Assembly (NCBI GenBank): GCA_018334995.1
Contig: JAGXKW010000018.1
Coordinates: 1-52,253 of the forward strand
DNA length: 52,253 bases
Direction of reading: 5' to 3'
Source of the DNA: Wenzhouxiangellaceae bacterium
Lineage (GTDB): Bacteria; Pseudomonadota; Gammaproteobacteria; Xanthomonadales; Wenzhouxiangellaceae
Position 1 is the stretch's first letter; each line of letters starts with the position of its first letter. This document shows positions 15,181 to 23,963 of this stretch, one piece after another. The position numbers and the translations under genes were made by a program. The notes below the pieces were generated by a model, which did no database searches, had not been told where the DNA came from, and saw nothing but the letters and a program-made list of their open reading frames with translations.

Positions 15181-17301
15181 TCAGCGTTCGGACGACAGTC
15201 GCGCCAGTTCGAAATACTTCTCGCGGGTATAGGCCGCCTGCAGGGCGCTCATCTTCCAGCCCGCGCGGCCATCCATGAACGCCCCGCGCAGCAGGTAGTT
15301 GTCCAGCCAGTTCAACAACGCCCGCACCCGCGCTTCCGGGCGGGTGGCGCGTCGCCCGGCCTGGCTGCGCTCGGCAGCCTGCAGCCGCGCATAGCCGAAA
15401 AGCTTGGTGCGCGCGTGATGTTCGTCGCGAAAGACCCGGTGCAGCAACGGCCCTTCCAGCCGCCCGGTACTGCGCACATCGTCGGCCATGACCAGCTTCT
15501 CGTGCACGCTGGCGTCGGTGAACCTGGCCGACCCGCGTTCGACCAGGCGCAGCGGGGCACGCGCCCAGTGGCCGAAATGCAGGCTGCGGCCGAAGGCGAT
15601 GGTCAGCCAGGGCAGGCGATAACCGGAATAATGCGGGCGCACCCGGGACAGCACCAGGTCGATTTCACGCCTGAGGTCTTCGCTGACCACTTCATCGGCG
15701 TCCAGACTCAGCACCCAGTCGCCGGTGGCGCGCTGCAGCGCCCGCTGCTTCTGCACGCCGAAGCCGGGCCAGTCGGTGACTTCCACCCGCTGCGTGTATT
15801 GGCGGCAGATATCGGCCGTGCCGTCGGTGCTGCCCGAATCGAGCACCACGATTTCATCGGCCCAGCCGTGTACGGACTCCAGCGCGCCTTCGATGCGGTC
15901 GGCCTCGTCGCGGCAGATCATGATCACGCTCAGCGACTGCAGCCGCCGCGCCGGCGCGGACTGCAGCTCGCGGCGATGGCGCACCCGCACCATGGCGTAG
16001 CCGCCGGCCAGCAGCAGCCCGAACCAGACGATGCCGCTGTTGCGCTGGAAGATCGATTCGCTCAGTCCCATGACGGCGAGCACGGCGACCGCCGCCAGGC
16101 CGCTCCAGCCGACCAGGCGCGTGCGCTCCAGCCCGGTACGCCATAGCCGCGCAAAACGTCCGAGCGGAACCGCGAACAGCAGCACCAGCGTGAGCAGGCC
16201 CGGCAGGCCGGCGATCAGCAGGGCCGAAATGAACTGGTCGTGCGGATGGTGATACTCGAGGAACCACGCCGGCAGCTGGCCTCCGGCGACGGCCCGCTCG
16301 AGCGCGGCGCGAAAACCGTCCGGACCCACACCAAACAGCCAGGCATCGCGCAACTGATCAAAGGAAAGCTGCCACAACGCCCAGCGCACCGCGAGCGTGT
16401 CTTCGCGCGCGATCTCGTCGCCGTGGCTGCCGAACGATCCGAACGCTTCGATCACGCGCTGACCCAGCGGAACGCCCGGCAGAAAGGCCAGCACGGCGGC
16501 AAGTGCCAGGATCACCAGCGGCAGGCCGAAACGCTTGGCCGGATGCTGGCGCGTGCCCAGCGTCATCAGGTACAGCACCAGCAGCGGGATCAGCGCCAGC
16601 CAGGCGCCGCGCGAACCCGAAATTGCGCTTGCCGTCAGCCCCAGCACGACCGCCAGAGACATCAGCAACCGAATCGCCGGCGCGGTTTCCGGATCGGCCA
16701 CGCGCGGCAGCAGCATCAGTGCGAACGCCAGCGCGACGCCACCGAAATAAATCGGGTTGGTCGGTCCGCCGACCCGGTCGATCCAGCCGCTCGGCTCACC
16801 GGTCAGCGCGAATGCAATGGCGTAGCCGCCGGCGATGATCGCGCCGGCCGCCAGCCCGGACCACCATGCCCGATCCAGTCCATCGACCCGGGCCAGAAAA
16901 AGATAGGCGGGGATGATCAGCAGCAGCCTGAGGATGCGGCCGACGTCTTCCCAGCCGACCGGACCGAGGCCGTGACCCAGCCAGGCGAGCATCCAGACGC
17001 CGACGAAAGAGAGCACGGCAAGCGTCAGCAGCCGCTCGTGCGCGTCCAGCCCGAGACGCCGGCGGGCCAGCCCGGGCTCCAGCCAGACGACCCCCATCAG
17101 GGCAAACAGAAGGAATACGCCGCCGGCGACCTTGGGCACCACCAATCCCAGCGCCAGGCCCAGGAAAAGAATCAGCGCGCTGATCCGGCCCAGCCAGCTG
17201 GCGGCGGGGATCAGCGCATCGCTGCGCGGCACCGGGCGTGCCGCGCGCGCGAGCTCAATCCTCAAGCTCGAACTTGGCGCCGCAATACGGACACAGGGCA
17301 T
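15181..17301 (-). CDS. fused O-antigen ligase-like membrane domain and family 2 glycosyltransferase
   Basis: Up to 706 residues in one uninterrupted frame. Residues about 35-440 form some 10-12 transmembrane helices with the O-antigen ligase/polymerase (Wzy_C) layout: a periplasmic loop carrying FGVGPDGFRAAL and EYHHPHDQFISALLIAGLPG, the region with the conserved His of ligases. From residue 457 a GT2 domain follows (LSVIMICRDEADRIE, VLDSGSTDGT, SLDADEVV at about 533-539, FGHWARAPLRLVERG), closest in pattern to WaaE-type LPS core glycosyltransferases. The ligase half would act in the periplasm and the GT half in the cytosol. The start is uncertain: ATG 17301 overlaps the zinc-finger gene by 47 nt, while GTG 17232 lies after its stop; neither has a good ribosome site. 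Confidence 0.85.
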   Translation of the reverse strand: MPCVRIAAPSSSLRIELARAARPVPRSDALIPAASWLGRISALILFLGLALGLVVPKVAGGVFLLFALMGVVWLEPGLARRRLGLDAHERLLTLAVLSFVGVWMLAWLGHGLGPVGWEDVGRILRLLLIIPAYLFLARVDGLDRAWWSGLAAGAIIAGGYAIAFALTGEPSGWIDRVGGPTNPIYFGGVALAFALMLLPRVADPETAPAIRLLMSLAVVLGLTASAISGSRGAWLALIPLLVLYLMTLGTRQHPAKRFGLPLVILALAAVLAFLPGVPLGQRVIEAFGSFGSHGDEIAREDTLAVRWALWQLSFDQLRDAWLFGVGPDGFRAALERAVAGGQLPAWFLEYHHPHDQFISALLIAGLPGLLTLVLLFAVPLGRFARLWRTGLERTRLVGWSGLAAVAVLAVMGLSESIFQRNSGIVWFGLLLAGGYAMVRVRHRRELQSAPARRLQSLSVIMICRDEADRIEGALESVHGWADEIVVLDSGSTDGTADICRQYTQRVEVTDWPGFGVQKQRALQRATGDWVLSLDADEVVSEDLRREIDLVLSRVRPHYSGYRLPWLTIAFGRSLHFGHWARAPLRLVERGSARFTDASVHEKLVMADDVRSTGRLEGPLLHRVFRDEHHARTKLFGYARLQAAERSQAGRRATRPEARVRALLNWLDNYLLRGAFMDGRAGWKMSALQAAYTREKYFELARLSSER

Positions 17302-17461
17302 TGCCGGTCTTTTCGATCGGCAGATAGACCCTGGGATGCGAATTCCAAAGCGCCATTTCCGGCGTCGGGCAGCTCAGCGGCAGATCTGCGCGCGTAACCT
17401 TGTACAGGCGCTCGGTATTCGCGGGTTTCTTCGGCGCATGATTTTGTGCGGATTCGTTCAC
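17255..17461 (-). CDS. zinc-finger domain-containing protein (zf-CHCC, NDUFS6-like)
   Basis: 68 residues. Cys31, His42, Cys57 and Cys60 form the C-x10-H-x14-C-x2-C pattern of zf-CHCC proteins (related to the mitochondrial complex I subunit NDUFS6), within LPLSCPTPEMALWNSHPRVY and NALCPYCGAKFEL. A small soluble cytosolic protein that should bind one zinc; its bacterial role is unknown. It lies 77 nt after glnE and overlaps or abuts the O-antigen-ligase fusion gene, an arrangement common in Xanthomonas-like genomes. Confidence 0.9.
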   Translation of the reverse strand: MNESAQNHAPKKPANTERLYKVTRADLPLSCPTPEMALWNSHPRVYLPIEKTGNALCPYCGAKFELED

Positions 17462-17538
17462 GAGCAGACCAGCCGTTGATGTATCAAACTATTCTAGCGC
17501 TTGCGCGCAGCCACCGGGTGGAACTGCCCGCCCGGGCG

Positions 17539-20079
17539 TCACCCGTCTTCGAACAGCGCTCGCCAGGCTTCGGCCACCATCCGACGGCTCGTTTCAGGCA
17601 GCGCATCGCGACACTCGCGCTCGAGAAACAGCCGGTCGCGCAGCAACGCGGCTTCGTTGAACACGTCGATCAACTGCCGCACCGACTGCGGCTTCAGCCA
17701 GCCGTGCTCGCCCAGCAGCGTCAACTGCTCGATCGTCGCGCGCGCCTCGACCAGCGCCGGCGCCTGCGCGGCGTTGAGCAACACGCCCAGTTCGGCAATG
17801 AACTGAATATCGCCCAGCAGGCGTTTTTCCGCCCGCTCGGCGCGCTGAGCCAGCTGCCGCTTGCGCATGTCCGCCAGGGCGCGACGCACTTCGTCCGGGT
17901 CGCGCGGTCGCACCAGCACCTCGGCCCGGATTTCCTCGAAGCGCTCCCGGAACGCATCGCTGCCGAACACGCAGCGCGCACGGATGAGTGCCTGGTGCTC
18001 CCAGGTCCAGGCGTGCCTGTCCTGGTAATCGGCAAAGCTTTGCAGGGTCGAAACCAGCATGCCGGCATTGCCGTTGGGGCGCAGCCGGGTATCGATCTCG
18101 TAAAGCTTGCCGCCCGGCATGGGCAATTGCATTGCATTGATCAGCCGCTGCACGGCGCGCACCGGCGGCTCGCCGTGCCGGTGCAGAAACACCAGGTCCA
18201 GGTCGGAGGTGTAGTGCAGCTCGGAGGCACCGAGATTGCCGTAGCCGATGATGGCCGGCGGTTCGTTTTCGGGCAGGAACAATTCGGCCATGCAGGCCAG
18301 CACCGCCTCGGCCAGCCGGGTCAGCCGCCGCCTGGCCTCGGGGCGGCCCAGGGTTTCGTCGAGCTGCCCCAGCGCGGTGCGCACGAACCCGGCCTGCCGG
18401 AAGCGCGCCAGCGCGTTGAGGCTGTTTTCAACGTCTTCGGGCTGGACGGAGGGCAGGCGCGGAAGCTCCGGGCTCTTGTCCGGCGCCAGCAGGTCGTCCA
18501 GCAATTGCGGGCTTGCGGTAATCCAGGCGGCGACGCGTGCCGAGCCGCGGAATACACGCACGCAGCGCGCCAGCGTCTGCGGCCGCTCGTGCAGCAAGGC
18601 AAGATAGGCCGAGCGGCGCGCAATCGTTTCGACCAGTGCGAGCAGGTCGCCCAGCCCGGTGTCCGGCGGGTCGTGCTGCAACACCTCTTCGAGCAATTCG
18701 GGCATCAGGCGATCGAGCCGTCTTCGTCCCTCGGCCGATAGCGGCCGGCGACCGAGCCGCTGGTGCAACTGCTCCAGGGCCGAAGCCGCGGCGGCAGGAT
18801 CTTCGAATCCGGCACCCGCCAGGCTGTCGCGCAAATCCGGCGTCGGCGGCCACAGCGAACGCACCGGTTCGGCGCGCTGCTCCGGAGCGCCGAAGCGCTT
18901 TCGAAACAGTTCGCGCACTCGTTCGCGAACTTTCGAAATCCGGGAGGCCAGCCGGTTCCAGTCGGACAGGCCCATGAGCAGCGCAAGCGCCTCGCGCTGC
19001 TCCGTATCCGCGGGCAGTTCGTGGGTCTGGCGGCCGGTGACCAGCTGCAGACGGTTTTCCAGCGCACGCAGAAAACGATAGCTTTCGTTCAGCGGTTCGA
19101 ACTGCACCTCTTCCAGCAGTCGTGCATCGCGCGCAGCGCGCAGCGCGGCCAGAAAGCCCGGCGTGCGCAGTGCCGGTTCGCGTCCGCCGCGCAGAAGCTG
19201 CAGGCTCTGGACCAGGAACTCCAGCTCGCGGATTCCGCCCGGACCGCGCTTGATGTCGTCCTGCAGTTCGTCACGGTGCGAACGCGTCTCGATTTCAGCA
19301 TGCAGCGAACGCAGGTTGTCGAACAGGCCGTAATCGAGGTAGCGGCGGAACACGAACGGACGAATCCGCGCCAGCAGGTCGCTGCCGAGCGCAAGATCGC
19401 CGGCGACCGGGCGCGCCTTGAGCCAGGCATAGCGCTCCCAGGCACGCCCCTCGTTGACGAAATACTGCTCCATGGCGTCCACCGACCAGACCACGGCGCC
19501 GGCCTGGCCGAACGGCCGCAGACGGGTGTCGACCACCCAGACCCGCCCGTTGCTGGTGACCTCTTCCATCAGTCCCGAGAGCTCGCGCACCACGCGGCTG
19601 AAATAGTCACGCGGCTCGAGCGAGCGACGGCCGTCGCTCTGGCCCGACGCGGCATGACAGAACACCAGGTCCAGGTCGGAATTGAAGTTGAGCTCGTTGC
19701 CGCCGAGCTTGCCCAGCGCCAGCACCGCAAGCCGGGCCGCGCCACCTTCGGGCGTCTCCAGTCTTCCGTGCCGTTCGGCAACGGCCGCTTCGGCCTGCCC
19801 CAGCGCCCGCTCGAGGCATTCACAGGCCAGGCCGGATAGCCGCCGCCCGGTCTCCTCGACATCGTGAAGGCCCTGGATCTCCTGCCACTGGATGCGCAAT
19901 GCCTCGAGCTGGCGGTAGCGCCGCAGTCGCGAGGCCACCGGCAATTCCGGGTCATCGGCCTCGGCTTCGTCGACCAGCCAGTCGGGTTCCAGCCGCCAGC
20001 GTCGAAGCACCTCGCGCGCATATCCACTGGCGGCGACGAAATCGGCCGGCGCGAGACGGTTGGCTGCCGCGTCGCTCAT
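17539..20079 (-). CDS. glnE: bifunctional glutamine synthetase adenylyltransferase/adenylyl-removing enzyme
   Basis: 846 residues from ATG 20079. GlnE attaches AMP to, and removes it from, a Tyr of glutamine synthetase, with PII proteins reporting nitrogen state. Two nucleotidyltransferase domains are evident: LGKLGGNELNFNSDLDLVF (about 122-140, deadenylylase half) and GNLGASELHYTSDLDLVF in the C-terminal third (adenylylase half). The middle IKRGPGGIRELEF and the C-terminal RDRHAWTWEHQALIRARCV are family blocks. It is about 100 residues shorter than the E. coli enzyme, mostly at the N-terminus. The start overlaps the preceding stop by ATGA. The frame upstream to 20166 was rejected as overlap with the hydrolase gene. 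Confidence 0.93.
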   Translation of the reverse strand: MSDAAANRLAPADFVAASGYAREVLRRWRLEPDWLVDEAEADDPELPVASRLRRYRQLEALRIQWQEIQGLHDVEETGRRLSGLACECLERALGQAEAAVAERHGRLETPEGGAARLAVLALGKLGGNELNFNSDLDLVFCHAASGQSDGRRSLEPRDYFSRVVRELSGLMEEVTSNGRVWVVDTRLRPFGQAGAVVWSVDAMEQYFVNEGRAWERYAWLKARPVAGDLALGSDLLARIRPFVFRRYLDYGLFDNLRSLHAEIETRSHRDELQDDIKRGPGGIRELEFLVQSLQLLRGGREPALRTPGFLAALRAARDARLLEEVQFEPLNESYRFLRALENRLQLVTGRQTHELPADTEQREALALLMGLSDWNRLASRISKVRERVRELFRKRFGAPEQRAEPVRSLWPPTPDLRDSLAGAGFEDPAAAASALEQLHQRLGRRPLSAEGRRRLDRLMPELLEEVLQHDPPDTGLGDLLALVETIARRSAYLALLHERPQTLARCVRVFRGSARVAAWITASPQLLDDLLAPDKSPELPRLPSVQPEDVENSLNALARFRQAGFVRTALGQLDETLGRPEARRRLTRLAEAVLACMAELFLPENEPPAIIGYGNLGASELHYTSDLDLVFLHRHGEPPVRAVQRLINAMQLPMPGGKLYEIDTRLRPNGNAGMLVSTLQSFADYQDRHAWTWEHQALIRARCVFGSDAFRERFEEIRAEVLVRPRDPDEVRRALADMRKRQLAQRAERAEKRLLGDIQFIAELGVLLNAAQAPALVEARATIEQLTLLGEHGWLKPQSVRQLIDVFNEAALLRDRLFLERECRDALPETSRRMVAEAWRALFEDG

Positions 20080-20855
20080 GCGTCCGGCCTCCGGCCCGCA
20101 TGCGCGACCAGGTCCTTGAACAGCGCCCGCTGCGCCCGGCGTTGCGGCAGGTATTCCGGATGCCACTGGACACCGATCAGCCAGCGGTCGCCGACGGCCT
20201 CGAAGCCCTGCAACACGCCGTTGGCCTCGCGTGCCGCCGCTTCGAGTCCGCTGCCCAGGCGATCGATGGCCTGGCGATGCAGCGCGTTGACCAGGCTTTG
20301 CTCACGTCCCAGGATGCGCTGCAGGCGCGAGCCGGGCGCGAGTTCGACCTGCTTGCGCGGCAATACCGAGCGAATCGCCGGATATTCATCGTAGAAGCCT
20401 TCGAGCGACTGGTGCAGGGTGCCGTCCAGGGCCACGTTGATCAGCTGCATGCCGCGGCAGATGCCCAGCATGGGCAGGCGCGCGGCGATGGCCTTTCCGA
20501 TCAGTTCCTGTTCCATTTCATCGCGGGCCGGATCCAGCCCGCCGCGCTTCTTGGTCAACAGCCGCCGCACCAGCCACAACAGCGGAAACAGCACATAGCC
20601 GAGCGCCCGCCGCCAGCCGAACGCGCCCGCGTCGCGCAATTCGCGCACCGGCAGGCGCCTGTGCTCGCCATAGAGCGCAGGACTGACGTCTGCGCCGCCG
20701 CCAATGATGAGCGCGTCGAGGGATTCGAAAGCGACGCGCCGGCCCGGGCGGATGCGCGAAGGCCGCCCGCCGGCCCACCACACCGCCAGCGCGGTGAACA
20801 TCCAGGCCGCCAGTCCGCCGCGGTCGGGACCGGTGACGCCGATTCGCGGGCGCAT
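20076..20855 (-). CDS. class I glutamine amidotransferase-like gamma-glutamyl hydrolase (peptidase C26)
   Basis: 259 residues from ATG 20855. The nucleophile Cys133 is in LGICRGMQLIN and His232/Glu234 in GVQWHPEYLP, so the triad is complete. IIGGGADVSPALYG is typical of the PuuD/gamma-glutamyl-GABA hydrolase family, which cleaves gamma-glutamyl amide bonds in the cytosol. Residues 82-100 (ALGYVLFPLLWLV within it) are strongly hydrophobic with flanking Arg, an insertion not usual in PuuD that may tether the enzyme to the membrane. It shares one nucleotide with the amidoligase stop (TGATG) and overlaps glnE by 4 nt. A ligase that makes and a hydrolase that breaks gamma-glutamyl-type amides side by side is a known pairing for Amidoligase_2 proteins. 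Confidence 0.85.
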   Translation of the reverse strand: MRPRIGVTGPDRGGLAAWMFTALAVWWAGGRPSRIRPGRRVAFESLDALIIGGGADVSPALYGEHRRLPVRELRDAGAFGWRRALGYVLFPLLWLVRRLLTKKRGGLDPARDEMEQELIGKAIAARLPMLGICRGMQLINVALDGTLHQSLEGFYDEYPAIRSVLPRKQVELAPGSRLQRILGREQSLVNALHRQAIDRLGSGLEAAAREANGVLQGFEAVGDRWLIGVQWHPEYLPQRRAQRALFKDLVAHAGRRPDA

Positions 20856-21856
20856 CAATCACGCCCCGCGAGCATCTTGGCCGTGCGCCGCCGCAGCCGC
20901 GACCACCAGCGGCGCAGCACGCTGGACTGCCCCAGCCGCCGCCGGGCCGCGCGTTCCAGCGCGTACCCGTCGGCGGCCAGCTTCTCGATGCGCGCCCATT
21001 CGCGCCAGGGCTTTGCCAGCGACCAGTCCGGATCGTCGATCAGACAGTTGGGCAGCCGGTAGTGCCAGGTCGGGCGCGGCTTGATCAGTTCGCGTTCCAC
21101 CGGCGCGGCCATCACGCGTTCTTCGTCGATCCAGGCCAGCAGCGGCAACAGGTCCAGCGGTCGGTTGCGGGTTGGCGTGAACCGAAGATAGTCGTCGATC
21201 AGGGTCTGCATGTCGGGCGCATAGTCCGGCACCAGCACGTGGGCCACGTAGTCTTCCGGAAACGGCTGAACGAACGGCGTGAGCTTGCGCGAGAAGTCGA
21301 TGCGCTCGCGTTCGCAGATCTCGTCGAACAACAGGAAGAAGGCGCGCAGCACCGCGAGAAGATGGGCGCTGTCGACCTTCGCGATATCCACGTTGAACTG
21401 CAGACCGAAGGCATACAGCGCGGAGGATTGCGTGCCCTTGGCACCACGCTTGCACAATCCGCGCCGGATCTCGTCGATGCGCGCCAGCGCCTCGAGTTCC
21501 ACCGGCGGACAGACGAGTTCATGCGGCACGACCAGCCCGGCCACGCGTGACATGACTTCTTCCAGGTTGTCGCGCAGCTCGCCCGGCTCGATCTCGATGC
21601 CCAGCGCCTTGAGCGAATCGAGGTAGCCGCGGGAAGTCAGCACCTGGGCATCCAGCTCGATGCCGAAATCGCCGAACTCGGTATCGCGCACGGTGGCGGA
21701 GAACGCGCTTTCGACCTCGAGATGACCGCCGACCTCGTCGACGACCACACGCGCGATCGCATCCGGATCGATGCCCGCCATTTCCATTTCCACGCCCACC
21801 CGACGCGGTTTGCCGGCATGGTCGTCGCGCCACGGCAGCGATTCGAAATCCGACAC
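20855..21856 (-). CDS. amidoligase family protein (Amidoligase_2, COOH-NH2 ligase fold)
   Basis: 333 residues from GTG 21856, 2 nt after the transporter stop; a TTG at 21862 overlapping that stop (TTGA) is an alternative. The family signature is seen: RRVGVEMEMAG near the N-terminus (acidic metal/ATP-binding residues Glu22 and Glu24), then [21 protein letters not shown] and YAFGLQFNVDI. These ATP-dependent enzymes have a glutamine-synthetase-like fold and are predicted to form amide bonds, for example adding amines or amino acids to a carboxyl group. The C-terminus is Arg-rich (RRWWSRLRRR). The substrate is unknown. It is translationally coupled to the C26 hydrolase and follows a carboxylate-type transporter. 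Confidence 0.85.
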   Translation of the reverse strand: MSDFESLPWRDDHAGKPRRVGVEMEMAGIDPDAIARVVVDEVGGHLEVESAFSATVRDTEFGDFGIELDAQVLTSRGYLDSLKALGIEIEPGELRDNLEEVMSRVAGLVVPHELVCPPVELEALARIDEIRRGLCKRGAKGTQSSALYAFGLQFNVDIAKVDSAHLLAVLRAFFLLFDEICERERIDFSRKLTPFVQPFPEDYVAHVLVPDYAPDMQTLIDDYLRFTPTRNRPLDLLPLLAWIDEERVMAAPVERELIKPRPTWHYRLPNCLIDDPDWSLAKPWREWARIEKLAADGYALERAARRRLGQSSVLRRWWSRLRRRTAKMLAGRD

Positions 21857-21858
21857 GA

Positions 21859-23697
21859 TCAATAAACCAGGTTGACCATTGCCAGCATGGCGACCAGGAA
21901 CAGCGCGCTCATGGGCAGGCCGATGCGGATGAAATCCTTGACCTTGTAACCGCCCGGCCCGATGATCAGCGCGTTGACCGGATGGGTGGGCAGGATGAAA
22001 GCGTTGGAAGTACCCAGCGCAATGATCAGCGCGTAGATGGCCGGGTTCGCCCCGGTGGCCAGCGCGATGTTGATCGCGATGGGTACCAGCAGCACCGTGG
22101 CGCCGACGTTGGACATGACCAGCGTCAGCACCGTGGCCAGCACGGCCAGCGCCAGCTGCATCCAGATGTCGGCGATGTCGCCGACCAGCGCCAGCATTTC
22201 CTGGACCAGCCAGGCCGCGGTGCCGGTGACCTCCATGGCGAAACCCAGCGGAATCAGGCTCGCCATCAGGAAAACGGTCTTCCAGCTCACCGCCTGGTAG
22301 GCCTCGTCCATGCTCAGCACGCCGGTCAGCACCATGCCGATCGCGCCGGTCAGCAGCGCGATCGAAAGATTGAAATCGGTAAACAGGATCAGGCCCATGG
22401 CCAGCAGAAAGAAAACCAGCGCGTGTCCGACTTTCTGCGGCCGCGCTTCTTCCTTGGGCACATCGGTGGCGACGATGAAATCCTTGTCGCGGGCCACCGA
22501 AGACAGGTCGCGCCAAGACGAATGCGACACCAGGCAATCGCCCACTCTCAATGCCTCGCCGCGCAGCCCCTCGCGCACGATTGCGTCGCCGCGATTGATC
22601 GCCAGCACCGAAATGCCGAAGCGCGATCGCAGCCGCGCATCGCCGATGGTCTTGCCGACCAGGTTGGAGCCCGGCGGGATCACCACCTCCGAGATACCGG
22701 CGCGGCCCGGATCGAAAAGGGTGCCGAAAGTGCGCAACCGGGGCTGCAGCCGCAGCTTGTTGTCGACCGCGAAGCGCCCGACCTGCTCGCGCGTGCCCAT
22801 CACGCCGAGCACGGTTCCGACCCAGATCATTTCGTCGGCCGGCGGGGCCAGGCGCGGCTCGTCGGTACTCTGTATGGCCAAAAGCAGCGGCGCGCCGTCG
22901 AGCATTTCGGCTTCGGAAACGCGCATGCCGACCAGCGGTGAATCGACCGTGACCAGAAGCTCGTAGACGTTGCCGGTAATGCCGTAGACCTCGGCAAAAT
23001 AGTTCTTGGTCCGCCCGGGCGATGCCGGGCGCTTGCCTTGCGTGCGCGGGATGAACCGGCGGCCCAGGGTCAGCAGGAACAGCAGCGTCACGGCCAGCAG
23101 CGCCAGTCCGATCGGGCTGACCGAGAACAGTCCGAATGGCTGCATCGCCTCGGCGCCGGGCGGCAACGACCGGTTCGAGGTATCGATCAGGTCGTTGAGC
23201 AGGATCAGCGGCGAGGAGCCGACCATGGTGATGGTGCCGCCGACGATTGCGCAGAACCCCACGGGCATCAGCAGGGTCGACAGCGGAATATCCAGTCGCG
23301 CCGAAACCCGGCCGGCCACCGGCAGGAACAATGCCGTAGCGCCGGTATTCTGCATGAACCCGGAAATCAGGCCGACCAGGGTCGCCAGCATCGCGACGAC
23401 CCGGTTCTCGGACTTGCCGCCGTAGCGGACCATCGCCGTGGAGACGGTGTTCATCACGCCCGTGCGGTCCAGCCCCGCGCCGATGATCATCACCGCGATC
23501 ACGGCGATCACCGCGTTGGAAGCGAACCCGTCGAACAACTGGTCGGCCGGCACAAGTCCCAGCAATCCGGTCAGCACCATGATCGACACGGCGGCGATGT
23601 CGATGCGAACGATCTCGCTGGCGAAGGCGAAGATGGTCAGGCCGAGCAGCGCCAGCACCAGCAGCATGTCACCGGTCAGTGTCAGTTCGCTTTCCAT
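21859..23697 (-). CDS. SLC13-family permease with two TrkA-C domains
   Basis: 612 residues. Two membrane halves (about 10-210 and 420-612) with SLC13/DASS motifs: SGFMQNTGATALFLPV, VGSSPLILLNDLI, and in the second half SNVGATVLLVPIA and GTSNAFILPTHPVNALI (the paired Ser-Asn-Thr/Ala sites that hold Na+ and carboxylate). The central soluble part, about 225-400, contains two RCK_C/TrkA-C-like domains (VVIPPGSNLVGKTIGDARLRS, then GEALRVGDCLV), which bind regulatory ligands. Such proteins carry dicarboxylates, sulfate or related anions. AGGAGG stands only 2 nt before the ATG. First gene of a probable operon leading into the amidoligase, hydrolase and glnE. Confidence 0.9.
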   Translation of the reverse strand: MESELTLTGDMLLVLALLGLTIFAFASEIVRIDIAAVSIMVLTGLLGLVPADQLFDGFASNAVIAVIAVMIIGAGLDRTGVMNTVSTAMVRYGGKSENRVVAMLATLVGLISGFMQNTGATALFLPVAGRVSARLDIPLSTLLMPVGFCAIVGGTITMVGSSPLILLNDLIDTSNRSLPPGAEAMQPFGLFSVSPIGLALLAVTLLFLLTLGRRFIPRTQGKRPASPGRTKNYFAEVYGITGNVYELLVTVDSPLVGMRVSEAEMLDGAPLLLAIQSTDEPRLAPPADEMIWVGTVLGVMGTREQVGRFAVDNKLRLQPRLRTFGTLFDPGRAGISEVVIPPGSNLVGKTIGDARLRSRFGISVLAINRGDAIVREGLRGEALRVGDCLVSHSSWRDLSSVARDKDFIVATDVPKEEARPQKVGHALVFFLLAMGLILFTDFNLSIALLTGAIGMVLTGVLSMDEAYQAVSWKTVFLMASLIPLGFAMEVTGTAAWLVQEMLALVGDIADIWMQLALAVLATVLTLVMSNVGATVLLVPIAINIALATGANPAIYALIIALGTSNAFILPTHPVNALIIGPGGYKVKDFIRIGLPMSALFLVAMLAMVNLVY

Positions 23698-23737
23698 CGC
23701 CTCCTGGTCGGGCCCTTTGCGGATTTCGGTTCAGGCG

Positions 23738-23767
23738 CGTTACAGGTTACACAGGTTGGCACAGATA
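23738..23767. repeat. ACAGGTT/ACACAGGTT/CACAGAT short array
   Basis: Three near copies of ACAGGTT-like units at 9-11 nt spacing in the gap between the SLC13 gene and argH, inside the probable 5' leader of the transporter. The rest of 23698-23963 is AT-richer than its surroundings, with GAATTCAATTCAAC near 23905, but holds nothing I recognise. Confidence 0.55.
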
Positions 23768-23963
23768 TGAATGAAGTTTGTGCGCTTGTCGCGCGAACAG
23801 ACACCGTTGTAATCGCCGACGTGGCCGACGGGTGACCCGACCGCGATACAAAGACGTGTTTCGCCGCTTGCTGTCTTCGGCACCTGGACCGGCCGCCTTT
23901 CCTTGAATTCAATTCAACTTCAAAGTCAAAAGCCGTTTCGCCGCCGGAGCCCGCAAAAGCACT

